Below are positions 35,869 to 49,300 of a DNA stretch of 64,000 nt, in pieces. Position 1 is the first letter of the stretch. Each line of letters opens with the position of its first letter. The position numbers were made by a program, and so were the translations under genes. The notes under the pieces are model-generated. The model was not told the DNA's origin, made no database searches, and saw only the letters and a list, made by a program, of their open reading frames with translations. This DNA comes from Manduca sexta (Eukaryota; Arthropoda; Insecta; Lepidoptera; Sphingidae): contig NC_051129.1 of NCBI RefSeq assembly GCF_014839805.1, forward strand, positions 4,344,920 through 4,408,919. Direction: 5' to 3'.

Positions 35869-36464
35869 TGTTAAACTTCATCCAAATCCAGGATTGTCCA
35901 AATATTTTTACACACTTTCGCATTATAACATTAGTTCGAATAAGATTGGGAAATGTTATTCCTACTTTAGTTAAAATTATGAAAATATCTTCCGAATAGG
36001 AAGTTGTGACTCAGTTTTACCTGGCGGATGCCGATAAAGAAACCTTGAATTAATTCGAATTGCCTTCGTTATCTTGTGTGTATGTTTAATACTGCTATAT
36101 AATTGACAATATACATATACTAGCTTTTGCCCGCGGCTCCGCCCGCGTTATAAAGTTTTTCGGGCTAAAGTTTTCCGTTATAAAAGTCACGCTATATATT
36201 TTCCCGGGAGTCTATGTTCTTCCCAGGGTCTCAAACTGTCTCCATACCAAATTTTATCCTAATACGTTGGGTAGTTTTTGAGTTTAACACGTTCCGGCAG
36301 ACCGATGCAGCGGGGGACTTTTGTTTTATGATATATTTTTGTAGAACTTTTAAGAGGAACAATCCCGTCATACATTATTGTTGCATAACTTTAACCGTTT
36401 ACGCAGCGCACGCAACAGAAGCTCTCAAAACTAATAAATTGTCCCCGTTTTTGCATCATGTTTC

Positions 36465-37322
36465 ATTACTGCTTCGCTCTTATTGGTCATAGCGTGATGA
36501 TATATAGCCTATAGCGCTCCACAAATAAAGAGCTATCCAACACAAAACGAATTTTTCAGTTGAAACCGGTAGTTCCTGAGATTAGACATTACTGCTCCGC
36601 TCCTATTGGCCATAGCGTGATGATATATAACTTTGAGCACTCCACAAACAAAGGACTATTCAACACAAAAATAATTTTTCAGTTTGAATCGGTAGTTTCT
36701 GAGATTAGCCATTACTGCACCGCTCCTATTGGGTATAGCGTGATGATATATAGCCTATAGTACTCCACGAACAAAAGGCTATCCAACGCAAAAATAATTT
36801 TTCTGTTGGGACCGGTAGTTCCTGAGTTTAGCCATTACTGCTCCGCTCCTATTGGGTTTAGCGTGATGATATATAGCCTATAGCACTCCACGAACAAAGG
36901 GCTATCCAACACAAAAAGAATTTATCAGTTCGAACCGGTAGTTCCTGAGATAAGACAATACTGCTCCGCTCCTATTGGGTATAGCGTGATGATATATAGC
37001 CTATGGCACTCCACGAACAAAGGGCTATCCAACACAAAAAGAATTTTTCAGTTCGAACCGGTAGTTCCTGAGATAAGACATTACTGCTCCGCTCCTATTG
37101 GGTATAGCGTGATGATATATAGCCTATGGCACTCCACGAACAAAGGGCTATCCAACACAAAAGAATTTTTCAGTTCGAACCGGTAGTTCCTGAGATAAGA
37201 CATTACTGCTCCGCTCCTATTGGGTATAGCGTGATGATATATAGCCTATAGCACTCCACGAACAAAGGGCTATCCAACGCAAAAAGAATTTTTCAGTTCG
37301 GACCGGTAGTTCCTGAGATTAG
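36465..37322 (-). repeat. Tandem array of about seven ~122-bp units
   Basis: Unit starts (ATTACTGC... or a variant) are near 36467, 36588, 36711, 36834, 36956, 37080 and 37203. The units at 36956-37203 are more alike than the outer ones, which suggests recent internal expansion. Confidence 0.9.
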
Positions 37323-37325
37323 CGC

Positions 37326-37376
37326 GTTCAAACAAACAAACAAACAAACAAACAAACAAACAAACAAACAAACAAA
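37326..37376 (+). repeat. (AAAC)n microsatellite
   Basis: This is a CAAA run at the same relative position as in the first element, slightly longer. Confidence 0.9.
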
Positions 37377-37939
37377 CTCTTCAGCTTTATATAATAGTAT
37401 AGATTATATAATAATGTATGAAACATGTATTATTTCATGTTATTAGTATTTTTTTTACATAGAAAAAATACATAAATATTAACACATTTGGACAATGGAC
37501 ATCCGTTCGGATCATCGTATAAATTGGTTTAAAATCCTATTCACTTTACAAAAACACTAGACTTTATATTGAATAAGACCTATTTAATTATTGTTTATAG
37601 GTTATATTTAACCGGATGGTTCTCGTATTATTTTGATATGGCTTCATTAACTATATTTATTATATTTGAATTAAAGAGAGCTCATCGATGTCGAACACGT
37701 TGATCTCTGATTCTACGGCTCACGGCTGTCCACGTAACACAATGGAACAGGCTGAAACAATACTATGGTAAACGTATCGTGCAAAATGTCACACAAATCG
37801 GTGTTCACGTAGCAGTCACTGAACTTGTATAGAACAATGCTGACGTGCGGGTCAACAGCTTCCTCTTCCGTCCCTACACGTTGTTTATCTTTCACAATAA
37901 ATTTATGAAGTGTTAATGTATTCTTTTATATTGTTTCAG

Positions 37940-40339
37940 GAGTCGCAGCGAAACCAAAACTCGTCGAACCCAAGAAGCAGCACATCCCAAGACTGAAAGC
38001 TCACTGCCGTCTTCCAAAGTATCTCTTAAAAGTACTTTTAATTTGTCCTACGGAACCAAGTCAACGCCTACTAAGTCCACTACTTCTAACACCTCCATTC
38101 ATAAATCGCAGGAAAACGTCGAAGCATCGAAACTAACAGTAAAGCTAGTTGCATACCCCTATCTAAGAAGCCTTCTGATAAAAATATTCGCACTTCCACT
38201 TCGCCCGTTAAGCAGGACTTAGCGAAGGACGTAGCCAATAGAGCAGACAAGTCGAAACTGGAAACACCCCGTAGTAGAGCTGTTCGGAGAAGTCCCGAGA
38301 AAGCGAAGAGTGACACTGAAAATAATCGAATCGACAGAAGACATCGAGCTCAAAAGGATAGTGAAGGTCTTAGTGAAAAATATCATTATTCAAAGAAAAG
38401 ACTGACTAGTTTAGAAAATAATTCTCCGAGAGACCCAAGTGATACTAAAAATGTTTCGCCTAAAAATGTGTTGAATAATAACCCGCAAGCTGAACAAAAA
38501 CAAGATGCTAATGCTTGTGGCCTAGAAGATTCTAAAGTTACTACTAAAATGTCTACGCTTCATGAAACCGTTAGACCGCATACGAGTAGCTCTAGACTTT
38601 CGCAAGAGATGGACAGCTTAGCTGCATTCACTAAACAGACATTAGATAGGGTTAACAAATTAACGAATAACTTAAATAGTAATAAGTTAAATGTAGACGC
38701 ATCTGAGCCACGGTTTGACTCCTTATTAGCTTCAAAATCAGAACAAAAAAATAATAATCATACTTTTAATTATGGCCTTACTGGGGAAAGGCCAGCTTAC
38801 ACCAGAGGAGTGACGGAAAGATTGAGGGATATAGATACGGCAGCTCAGAGACTGATTGACTTTGAAAAGCAAAGTGCAATGTTTTCTGATCTCAATAATG
38901 ATACGTCTAGTCAAAATCGCCGTGTTGATAATGCTTCATCGTCTTGTAGTCTCACTCCCGTTTCTATTCTAAAAAGAAAATCCATTCACGAAGACAGCGC
39001 CACCACGAACCCAACTAATCATGCTATCGCCTCTCCGCCGGTGACATTCTCACCAAGTGTTATAGAACTCCAGAACTGCCGCCCAGATAACAGACAACGG
39101 CAAGGTATACTTAAAAAACGCCGAAGTTTAGACGAATCGCAAGTTGCCAGAAGAAGATCTTGCAGTCCAGAGGTGTCGTTTGCCGATGATGGCTCTTCGG
39201 ACATTAATAAACCTATTCTGAAAAATCGAAGGTCTTCTAGAAGACGTTGTCAGGAATAGGTCTCCAGAAGGACAAATTCATGGCATATTAAAGAGAAAAA
39301 TGAGTAGGGAGGATGATCCGCATAACGATGAGTTATCCCATGGCTCGCCAGAACCTCATGGGATACTTAAACGCAAGTCTAATTCTAGCTCTAGCAGCAG
39401 TACGGCATCTTCCCACGTTTCTATCGCTCAAGCTGTATTGCTAGCAGCCGCTGGTGGCGCTGAAATAGTCGAAGACGATAAGGAGATTGTCAGACCGATA
39501 TTAAAGAAAAAGAGCTTCTCTGAAGAACGACCAGGCCCCGAAATTAGTGCATCAGATACTCCTAAACCAATACTTAAAAAGAAGTCTACAGAACATGAGG
39601 ACTTCGACTTTGATCTACCTAAGAAACCAATCCTTAAATCATCAAAAAAATTATCTGGTGACGAAGGACATACTTCTAGTTTCGATATGAGCGAAGACGA
39701 TAGAAGTTCTCGCCGGCCTTCACTCCTCAGGTCGCGGACATCTGATCATTCCGGATCGGAGTGTGAAGCGACAGTTAGACCTATTTTAAAGCAGAGAGGT
39801 TCGAGTTTGACAAGGGAACGCAGCCAATCGCCGCGCCCACGGCTCTCGTTTTGCGCAGAGAACGACGCGAACATCAGTGTGGCGAATATTAGTTGCGACG
39901 CGAACGACTTGTCGGCGGCTGGACCGCGGCGAGTACTAAATCTAATACCTGCAGCCGAGCCGGAACAAAGCTACCCCAGTGCAGTGCTCCGTCGCAGGAA
40001 TCTACGACCGAAAACGAACCCAAGATCGAAAAGTTTAGCGTGCGATGTAAACGATGAATTACTGTCGATACTAAACAGTCGACGGTTAAAAGTGGATGAA
40101 AATAGTGACAATGCACGTTACGAACAGTGGCCCCATTTGCACAACGATGAAAATGAGACCGACGAGAAACCCAAAACTTTTCCATCGATTGCATCGAGAA
40201 TAAAGAGCATGGAACAAGCTCTTACAAAAGATTTACCATTAAGAGATCAACCATCGACATCCAGGTCGAAGACACGAGATAAAGAACGCTACAAAACACA
40301 ACCCATCACTGTCGACGAAATGCGGTCGATCACTTCCAG
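37940..40339 (+). CDS. Supervillin disordered exon with nine ILK motifs
   Basis: 2,400 bases from TTGTTTCAG to GTAAG. The protein is rich in Ser, Lys, Arg and Asp with no folded domain. Nine motifs of the form [S/G/P]-I-L-K followed by basic residues and Ser occur between 38963 and 39800. The open frame changes twice: from the frame of 37941 to a second frame between about 38105 and 38216, and back between about 39225 and 39257. The two shifts cancel, so the exon's outer phases still fit. Both junctions lie where protein-like sequence runs up to a stop in one frame and starts in another. Confidence 0.88.
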
Positions 40340-43300
40340 GTAAGAAACAGATGGACTCGAATGCCCAATGTTTACTACAATTTAATACGTTGCTATAATA
40401 TTTTTAACCTGCCGTATTATATCCCTCGCCGCCTGTAATCTAAATCCACTGCATCAGTCGACGATTCTATTTTTTCGTGAATATGCACACCGGTATACGT
40501 ATAGCTACACGTGTATGCCAAATTATATGAGTACATTTCTTTCGGTCGTTTAAGTTCTACTATTTTTATAAAACATCATAGCAGTGCCAGTCATAAATCT
40601 CGACGTTTATCAATAGCTACTTTTCTCTTTCACTCAAACTCATAAACCTGGCTTTTCTTCAGTAAAGGTGATTGAGCTTTACATAGGTCTCGGTTTGTTA
40701 GAAGCCAAATGTTGGCTCGTGGCCATTATTTTGATGGGCGAGCGTGCGGCGTGGGCTGAGACCAACTGTTTTACCATCCAAATGTTCTGTTACTCATTGT
40801 CTTAGCATTTCTTTATATCATTATTTCCTGTTGTACCGGTATATCATAAATCATGCTCAGATGATCTTGAACACGCATTACGCTCAATGTTGTGGCTGTA
40901 GTTATGTGTAAAAGTGTTAAAAAATGAATTTACTCTTAAACATTGGCGAGGTATAAAACGCGTCATAAAGTCACAGTCGGCATAATTTTAAAGGACATGG
41001 CTCGGTATCAAAAAATGTTTATCCAGTCGCACGGACATTGCTTTAAAATGAACACTCTTGGATAAAATTACAAATATTTGACTTTATGATGCACTCGATT
41101 AAGTTCAGAATCTAGCGACTAGTTCGTCGGAAAAGAAATCTTTATTAATATCTAGTTTTTATCAATCATTATTTTTGCATAACAGATTCATGCCTTGACT
41201 GGACTGCCTTGACTCTGACTCTGTAGATTACTATTACACGCTCTAGATGCTAATTCGTCACAATGAATACTATTCGTAGCTCAGTCTTCTGCCCCTCGCC
41301 GGCAATGTCGAAGGTTTTGATAATTATCAATGTCATGAAATGCGAGCTCATAGTTCGTGTTAATTTGCGTTTCGTATGTCTGACATCATCTAGTTCAGTT
41401 TGCTGTTTGAATCATGTACATTGCACACTGCACGTAAAAAATTTGTCGAGATTGGATATTGTTAATTTATTGGTTTTAAAATATTGTGTTGTGTTTATGT
41501 TACGATGAATCGTTATGTTTTGGATTTTACACGCGCAAAATTGTAAGTTATAATTATTTCAATAAATATTATTTGATAGAATATCCTTTGATAACTAGCT
41601 ATCATTACCTTTGGTACGAATAAATGACTTTTTAACATATTTTCTTAAAGTGGTGTTGAAATACATTTGATTTTTTATATTATTTTAGATGTTTTTAGCA
41701 ATTTCTTGGTTAAATATATAGTTTTTCTTAGCAAAGGGATTAGTTTGTCAAGTATCGAACAAAAAGAATTTAGCTCAAATAAGCCTTTTGTAAGTTGTGC
41801 AAATTAGATTGTAAAAACTTGTTGTATTGAGCAAGTAAATCATCTCTCAGAAACTTCAATATAAGTTAGACATTTATTTATAATTGTGAATGTACTTAAT
41901 TATAATTTTTAATTATAATGGATTTAATAGTGAGATTAGATTCTGTAGATATTAATAATCAGGAATTAATATCGATGTACCCAGATAAAGAAATAAAACT
42001 TTTACATGCTAAAAATAAAGAATGTCATCTTCTGTTATTGTTCTTATTAAACTTGAAACAAGACAGTTATACCTTGTAATACAAAGTTTTGTTTATAGTA
42101 ATAATAATATCAGCCCTGTATTATATACTTGCCCACTGCTGAGCACGGGCCTCCTCTACTACTGAGAGGGATTAGGCCTTAGTCCACCACGCTGGCCTAG
42201 TGCGGATTGGTAGACTTCACACACCTTCGAAAGTCCCATAGAAAACTTCTCAGATGTGCAGGTTTCCTCACGATGTTTTCCTTCACCGTTAAAGTGAACG
42301 ATAAATTCACAAAGAATACACACATGATTTTACAAAAGTCAGAGGTGTGTGCCCTTGGGATTTGAACCTGCGGACATTCGTCTCGGCAGTCCGTTCCACA
42401 CCCAACTAGGCTATCGCCGCTTTTTGTTTATAGTAAAGGCACAAGCGTTATACTTGATATATAATTTTTTTGTGTAGAGTGGATATCGTCACCTTACACA
42501 TAAACATATTATATCTCTTATCAGTATCAAGAATGACAGGGAACTTCTTATCCCAAATACCAAGTTCAATTTGCGCCCACAAACATCTATACGGATTCGA
42601 ATCCATAACTTATCAAAGTAATCATCTACCCCGCTGTAAAAGCTTTACGACATTTTCATCCTTATTTATACATTTCATATTACTTTGTTTAGCTCCGCGT
42701 TCTTGCCAAGCATTATTGTCATAGCTAAGTTTTGGCTTCGTTTAGCAACAAATGTTACATCTATCATTTTACCTTTGTTGGCTAGCGCTATTAAGTTTAT
42801 AAATAAAAATGAGTAATTGTTTTGCATCTCGTGAAGCTCTTTGAATATCAACTTATTTGCATACTGGTTACTGTATACGCTTTACATTGGTGGGGATTTC
42901 TATACTAGTCCTCAACTATATGTAAGTAGTATTAAAGTTCATATTTTAAGGAAGATGTGACACGATTCCTTGGTAAATCCTAAACATTTTAATGAAATTT
43001 TGATCAAAAATAATGTTGTCTCATGTAATTATGGAATTGAAACAATGAGGGAAGTACAAAAATTTGGTACTCATTTATGTTATTTCATTTTCTATTTATT
43101 CAATAGTTACACTATCGTTTTACCACTATAACCTTACAATTAATGCTATTAATTTTCTTATACTAGGTGATAAACCGTTACAGGTGCATACAACATTATT
43201 TGTAAAACTTAACAATCGCTAGATCTGTTGTAGTCTGAAGTTCATACACTAACAGTAATTCATAGTAATCAAACAGATTTGATTAAAAATGCAGATAGAA

Positions 43301-46300
43301 TTAGATCGCACTAGTCATGTCTTGCCGCAATTGCATTAGACATATATCGATTAAGAGCAGTCGATAGAGTCGCCACTCGATTCTTGATGACGGAAATAAG
43401 CGCTCCAGCCGTTACTGGGTCAACATTATTTCTGGATCTGTTGTGCTTCAAAGCACGCATAGAGTTTTATGTCCGACCAATCTGGTGCACGCATACACCC
43501 GTGCCCTTAATGGTTTCGATTTAAATGCAGCAGCTGTTAGTGCTAGCGATGTAGAGGCGGTAACATTAGGAGCCATGATATCACGATCGACGCACTGTTT
43601 CAAACAGCAATGTTTGTTTTGCACGGTCATTGTTTTACTAATAACATAAAAATAAAAATAGTCTATAAAACTACAGTTTACAAACGTAAATATCGTACAG
43701 CTGGAAAAGTTGCATAAACCAACTGTTAAAGTATGACCGATTTACTTCACCGATAAATTGTTTAACGATCAAACATCGATCGATAACACCGCAATCGAGA
43801 ACAGACATTTATATTTAGATTATATTGACGACGGTGTCAAACTTCCCTAAAACGATGTATTGGCGACGCCGATCCAATCACTCGCAACATAATTCATCTA
43901 AATTTATGAAGGTGAGCTGAAACAGCGACCGTCTCTTTCTTATGTAGCGATCTGTTCTACTTTAACGAGTTTCTTTTCTCATTTCGCAGTTTGGAGCCGG
44001 GCCAAGCGAGTTTCCAAGCGTTCGGCCAAGCGGGCTGTAGTTTTCCGAGTCGCCCCGTCGAGTCCAGTGTTGCTTCCTCCGCCAGGGCGCGCCCCCTTTC
44101 GGGGGAACCGGAACGAGACCCTTTCGCGGATTTTGTGAAGACATTGGATTCTCCGCCGTTCGGTTCGAGCTCGTTTAGCGTGTTATCGCCGGCAGCGAAC
44201 AGCAACTCTGACGGCAGCGGCGCCAAAGACGACAGCTTTGGTGAAGCTACTTTTCTGGATTTCGAGAATCTAGACAGAAAGCAATCGACTTTAGACGAAA
44301 TAGAACAAGAAGTGAACAAAGTCCGCGTCGCTTTGGACGAGGACAGCCGCGCACTCGATGAAGACGAGAGACACCAGGCAGAAGCCGACAACTGGAGTCT
44401 AAATGTGTCTTGTGATAGCGGAGTGTACAATCGTGCCTCTTCCAGAGACTCCGGTCCGCATTCTGGTAAGTAATCATTGGCAGTTTATTCAACTCGTAAA
44501 TTTATTTTTATCGACATTGGCGCAGTATGGAAATATGCGAAACAACATGAGACTTATTTAGAGCGATCCAAAAGTCACAACTGTTGCCGTCATAAAACAA
44601 ACATGCCGAAGCAATCAGTCCGATCCAGTGTTGTATTAACTTGTGGTTTGTTTACGTTGCGTATGGTAAATTTAGNNNNNNNNNNNNNNNNNNNNNNNNN
44701 NNNNNNNNNNNNNNNNNNNNNNNNNNNNNNNNNNNNNNNNNNNNNNNNNNNNNNNNNNNNNNNNNNNNNNNNNNNNNNNNNNNNNNNNNNNNNNNNNNNN
44801 NNNNNNNNNNNNNNNNNNNNNNNNNNNNNNNNNNNNNNNNNNNNNNNNNNNNNNNNNNNNNNNNNNNNNNNNNNNNNNNNNNNNNNNNNNNNNNNNNNNN
44901 NNNNNNNNNNNNNNNNNNNNNNNNNNNNNNNNNNNNNNNNNNNNNNNNNNNNNNNNNNNNNNNNNNNNNNNNNNNNNNNNNNNNNNNNNNNNNNNNNNNN
45001 NNNNNNNNNNNNNNNNNNNNNNNNNNNNNNNNNNNNNNNNNNNNNNNNNNNNNNNNNNNNNNNNNNNNNNNNNNNNNNNNNNNNNNNNNNNNNNNNNNNN
45101 NNNNNNNNNNNNNNNNNNNNNNNNNNNNNNNNNNNNNNNNNNNNNNNNNNNNNNNNNNNNNNNNNNNNNNNNNNNCTTACCTCAAGGATTTACGTTTACA
45201 ACTAGATCAGCCAGTTGTAAAGCATCACGGATAAAAATTATAATTATAAGTAAAATATTCTGATAATTAATAGCCACATCGTTTCTAGTGACAGCCAACG
45301 TAGGCCTGGCAGCAGAAGCCCTGGCAGCGTTGGCGAGCAAGGAGGACTTCTCGAACGTGGCGCTGCGCAGCGCCGCCGCGCCCGTCTCCGCGCACGGCAC
45401 CAAGCCGCTCATGCTGCTGCACGTCAAGGGCAGGAGGCGAGTGCAGGTGAGAGCGAGTAGCTGCACAATAATAGGCTTTATTGACTAGCAGGATTTTTTT
45501 AAGGGATATTGCGGCTTGGATAATGGTTAGTTTTGTTTCATTTCAGGATGATATTCTTAAAAATAAATATAGTTATACCACATGACTTTTTCGTGTAATA
45601 GGATCAATCGTTTAGGCCATGGAAATAATAAAAAAAAAAAAATATTTTTTATGTAATTTTTCTTCATATATATTATAAGTACTGTTGGGTTTCATAAACT
45701 ATATTTATGCGTTGTCATTTTACAGACAAGACTCGTGGAGCCGGTCCACTCAAATGTAAATCGAGGCGACTGCTTCATTCTCATCACTCCGGACCAACTG
45801 TACCTCTACATTGGACTCTACGCCAATGTTATTGAAAGGTACACTCAGCATCCAAATATTTTTTTTATTTAAATATTCTATTAGATAATTTATTAATAAA
45901 ATATTTGTTTTACAGAAATCGCAGCACTGATATTGCGCTGCACATATACAACACAAAAGACCTCGGTTGTAAAAACGCCACCGGTCTCATAAAAATCGAC
46001 GAGCAAGTCAAGAACTACACCAACAAACATTGGATCCAATTTTGGTCACTACTTGGCGTAACAGAGGAAGTTGAGAACTACAAACCGGTTGAAACCGGTC
46101 ACGCGGACGAAGATGAGATATTCGAGTCGTGCATCGTCCAAACCAACATGTGCTACGAGGTCCTCGACGACGAGTTGGTGCCAATCAAAGAATATTGGGG
46201 CCAAGTACCAAAGATCGCCATGCTCAACCAATCGAAAGTGATAGTTTTCGACTTCGGTTCAGAAATGTACATTTGGTACGGCAAGAATGTGCCGCTCGAG

Positions 46301-49300
46301 AGCCGACGACGAGCGGCACAGTTGGCCCAGGAGCTCTTCGATGAGGGTTACAACTATGAGGAGTGTCATATCAACCCGTTGAACGCTGCCATGTACCAAG
46401 GCGCCAGGGTGGACTCCGACGCGCCGACCAAAGTGTCCAAAACTCGACCCGAATGGGCCATTTTGTCCAAAGTCACACAGCACATGGAATCCATATTGTT
46501 CAAAGAGAAATTCCTCGACTGGCCCGATTATACCAGAGTCATAAAGGTGAAGACACAAGAGAATAAAACCAACTCCATTGAGATCAAACCCTGTGATGCG
46601 GAGGAGATGTGGTCCAATGAGTACCAGGAACCTGATCTGGTCTTGGAAGGGTCCCATTTAGGCCGCGGCACGCATTACTACGACAAAGAAAACATGAGAC
46701 ACTACGATATCAACACGAAATCCGTGTGCAAATGGGAAATACGCGAATACGATTATCAGAAAGTCGATAGTGAGCCTGAAGTCGGAGAATTCTTCTCCGG
46801 CGACAGCTACATTATTCGATGGGAGTACCAAATTACAGTGTCTGGTCGAGAGTTGAACGGAAAGCCTTCGAAACACAACGTGACGGGTCGAGATCGGTGC
46901 GCATACTTCTGCTGGCAGGGGAAAGATGCGACGTCCAACGAGAAAGGCGCCGCTGCGTTGCTCACGGTCGAGTTGGACAAGGAAAAGGGGCCACAAGTGC
47001 GCGTCGCCCAGGGCAACGAACCGCCCGCCTTCCTCAATCTCTTCCAGGGCAACTTGGTCATCCATCAGGGCAAGCGGGACGTCGACAAAAGTCGATACAG
47101 GTTGTTCGTCACTCGCGGCAACGTGTCCAACGAGGCGTACTTAGTGCAGGTTCCGTGTTCCGTGCGTCAACTACGCAGCCGCGGCTCGATGCTTCTAGTC
47201 GATACGGAGAAAGGATGCCTTTACATCTGGCACGGCTCCCGAAGCCTCAAGCACACGAAGAACGTAGCGATAGAGTTGGCGAACAAAATGATCGCTAGGA
47301 AAACGAACTACTTATACAGCGGTGATTGGAAGATCACCGAAGTGAGGGAGGGCGAGGAGCCCAAAGAGGTGCTGGAAGCGTTGGGCGTCGCGAACAAGCA
47401 GTCGTACAACTCGGTGATGAGCGGCGGCAAGGAGTCGGGCGGCGACGTGACGCCTCGGCTATTCCACTTCACGGACCTCAGCGGTCAGTTCGAAGCCAAC
47501 GAGGTGTTGTCGCCGCTGCGGCACGAACATCTGGTGACACCCTTCCCTTTTGAACAAAAGGAGTTGTATTCGGCTTCGCAACCTGGTAAGGATTATAACA
47601 TTTTTAAAAACATTAATATTTATGTAAATGGTTCGGCTTAGTGCAGTATTAATTTTTATTTTGTATTCACAGCTTTATTCCTGTTGGACGACGGCAAAAA
47701 CGTGTGGCTGTGGCAAGGATGGTGGCCTCGGGGCGAAGACGGGGAGCTGGAGTCCGCGGAGATTAACACTGGTAAGTTCAAAAAATCGCAACCACATTGT
47801 TGTCAATCCATGGGTTCAGGCAAAAAAATTTACAATTTATTGTATAATAAAACTCTATTTAATTTAAAATTTATTTTTATTGGACATAAAAGCTTTATTG
47901 GACGTTTATATTATCTAATTTACCATGATCTAAGTCACCAGCTCAATCGATTTGTTGTTTTTAACGATACCTATGTGTTTGGTTGCAGGTGTGGGCGCGT
48001 TCGCGGCGCGGTGGCAAGCTCTGCGCGCGGCGGCGCTCGGCTCGGCGCTCGAGTACGTGCGCGTGTCCAGCGACCACCGCGACCAGCGCAACCAGGACGA
48101 CCAGCGACCGTCGCGCGACCAGCCCGACGTGCGCGTGGTGGTCGCCGGCCTCGAGCCGCGCGCCTTCACCGACCTGTTCGACATATGGACCGACCACGAC
48201 CTCGCCGCCGAGGCCAATATCGCCGTAAGTGATCCTTATTGCCTTACACTTAAGGTTACGGTCCGCTTACCCAATGCAAATTACGAATACTTTAGGTGGT
48301 GTGCCGGTTTTGGATGTATATGTTGTAAATACAGGCTATGTTGAGCGTAAAAGTGCAATATAAGTTTAGAAAATGTATTGTCCATTGCACTGTCTCTTCA
48401 GAATGGGTTTTGAATATACGCGGACTAAATAATCGAGAGAGTAGAAAGTCGATTTGTTCGTATTACAACAAATAGCCTCATTGGTCCTTCGAACCGAATT
48501 GTCACATTGTATGTTATAAAACAAATTGCGATATACTTTTTTACGGGAAAATATTACCAATACTGGCCAATTGGAATTGAGTATTATATTATTCACATAC
48601 TTTGCTCATGTATATATTTAAAGCCAATTGTAAATAATACTAATCGTATCGAAAATGAAGCACCATGCGAATTGTAAATATGCTACCCTTCACTGCGGAT
48701 CGCGATGCACGGTGTCCCACCTAGTACCGGCTTTAATGCTCCCCAGAGGTACTAGGTTCTAGGGAAGGAGGAGGGGCGAAGGCTCTCGCCCTAGCCTCGG
48801 CACGTACGCTGTACAGTGGGCAGGGTAGTTGAGGTGTGGGTGGTTGCAGACGGGGCACAAGGCGGGCGCGGTGACGAGCGGCGCGGGCGAGCTGTCGCGC
48901 ATGCGCGGCGCGGGCGCGCTGCTGCCGCTGGCCGCGCTGCAGCGCCGCCCGCTGCCCGACCACGTCGACCCGCACCACCTCGAGAAACATCTCTCCGAAC
49001 AGGACTTCCTGGTACGTACCGCACCGCACCGCCACTGCACTCTGCACTTCACTTCACACACTCATCCGTTCAAAATTATATAAATGCAAATGAAATCATT
49101 TTGTACTTCACGTATTGGTCTATCGCAATTGACTCGTAAGAAGTTTTACTCATATAATTCTTCAGAACATTGGTCTAGCTTTATTGATAGACGTGTGTCA
49201 ATTTCAATTTTCTGGTTTACAAATTAAGTAATTCAAAATACCGTCCTATGGTAACGTAATTATTATAATTTTGAACATATGTTATACCATAATTTACTAA

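Larger units (their letters stand above)
36120..37403 (-). mobile_element. Non-autonomous Helitron-like element with an internal tandem array, second copy
   Basis: On the - strand it runs from TCTATACTATTATATAAAGC to GCGGGCAAAAGCTAG, flanked by A and T as expected for Helitron insertion between A and T. It is a close relative of 15159-16196 but with seven tandem units instead of five. It lies about 500 bp upstream of the first visible supervillin exon. Confidence 0.78.

Noticed and set aside
36465..37322. A CRISPR-like array
   Set aside because: The units are contiguous repeats of about 122 bp without unique spacers, in an insect genome, and are part of a Helitron-like element.
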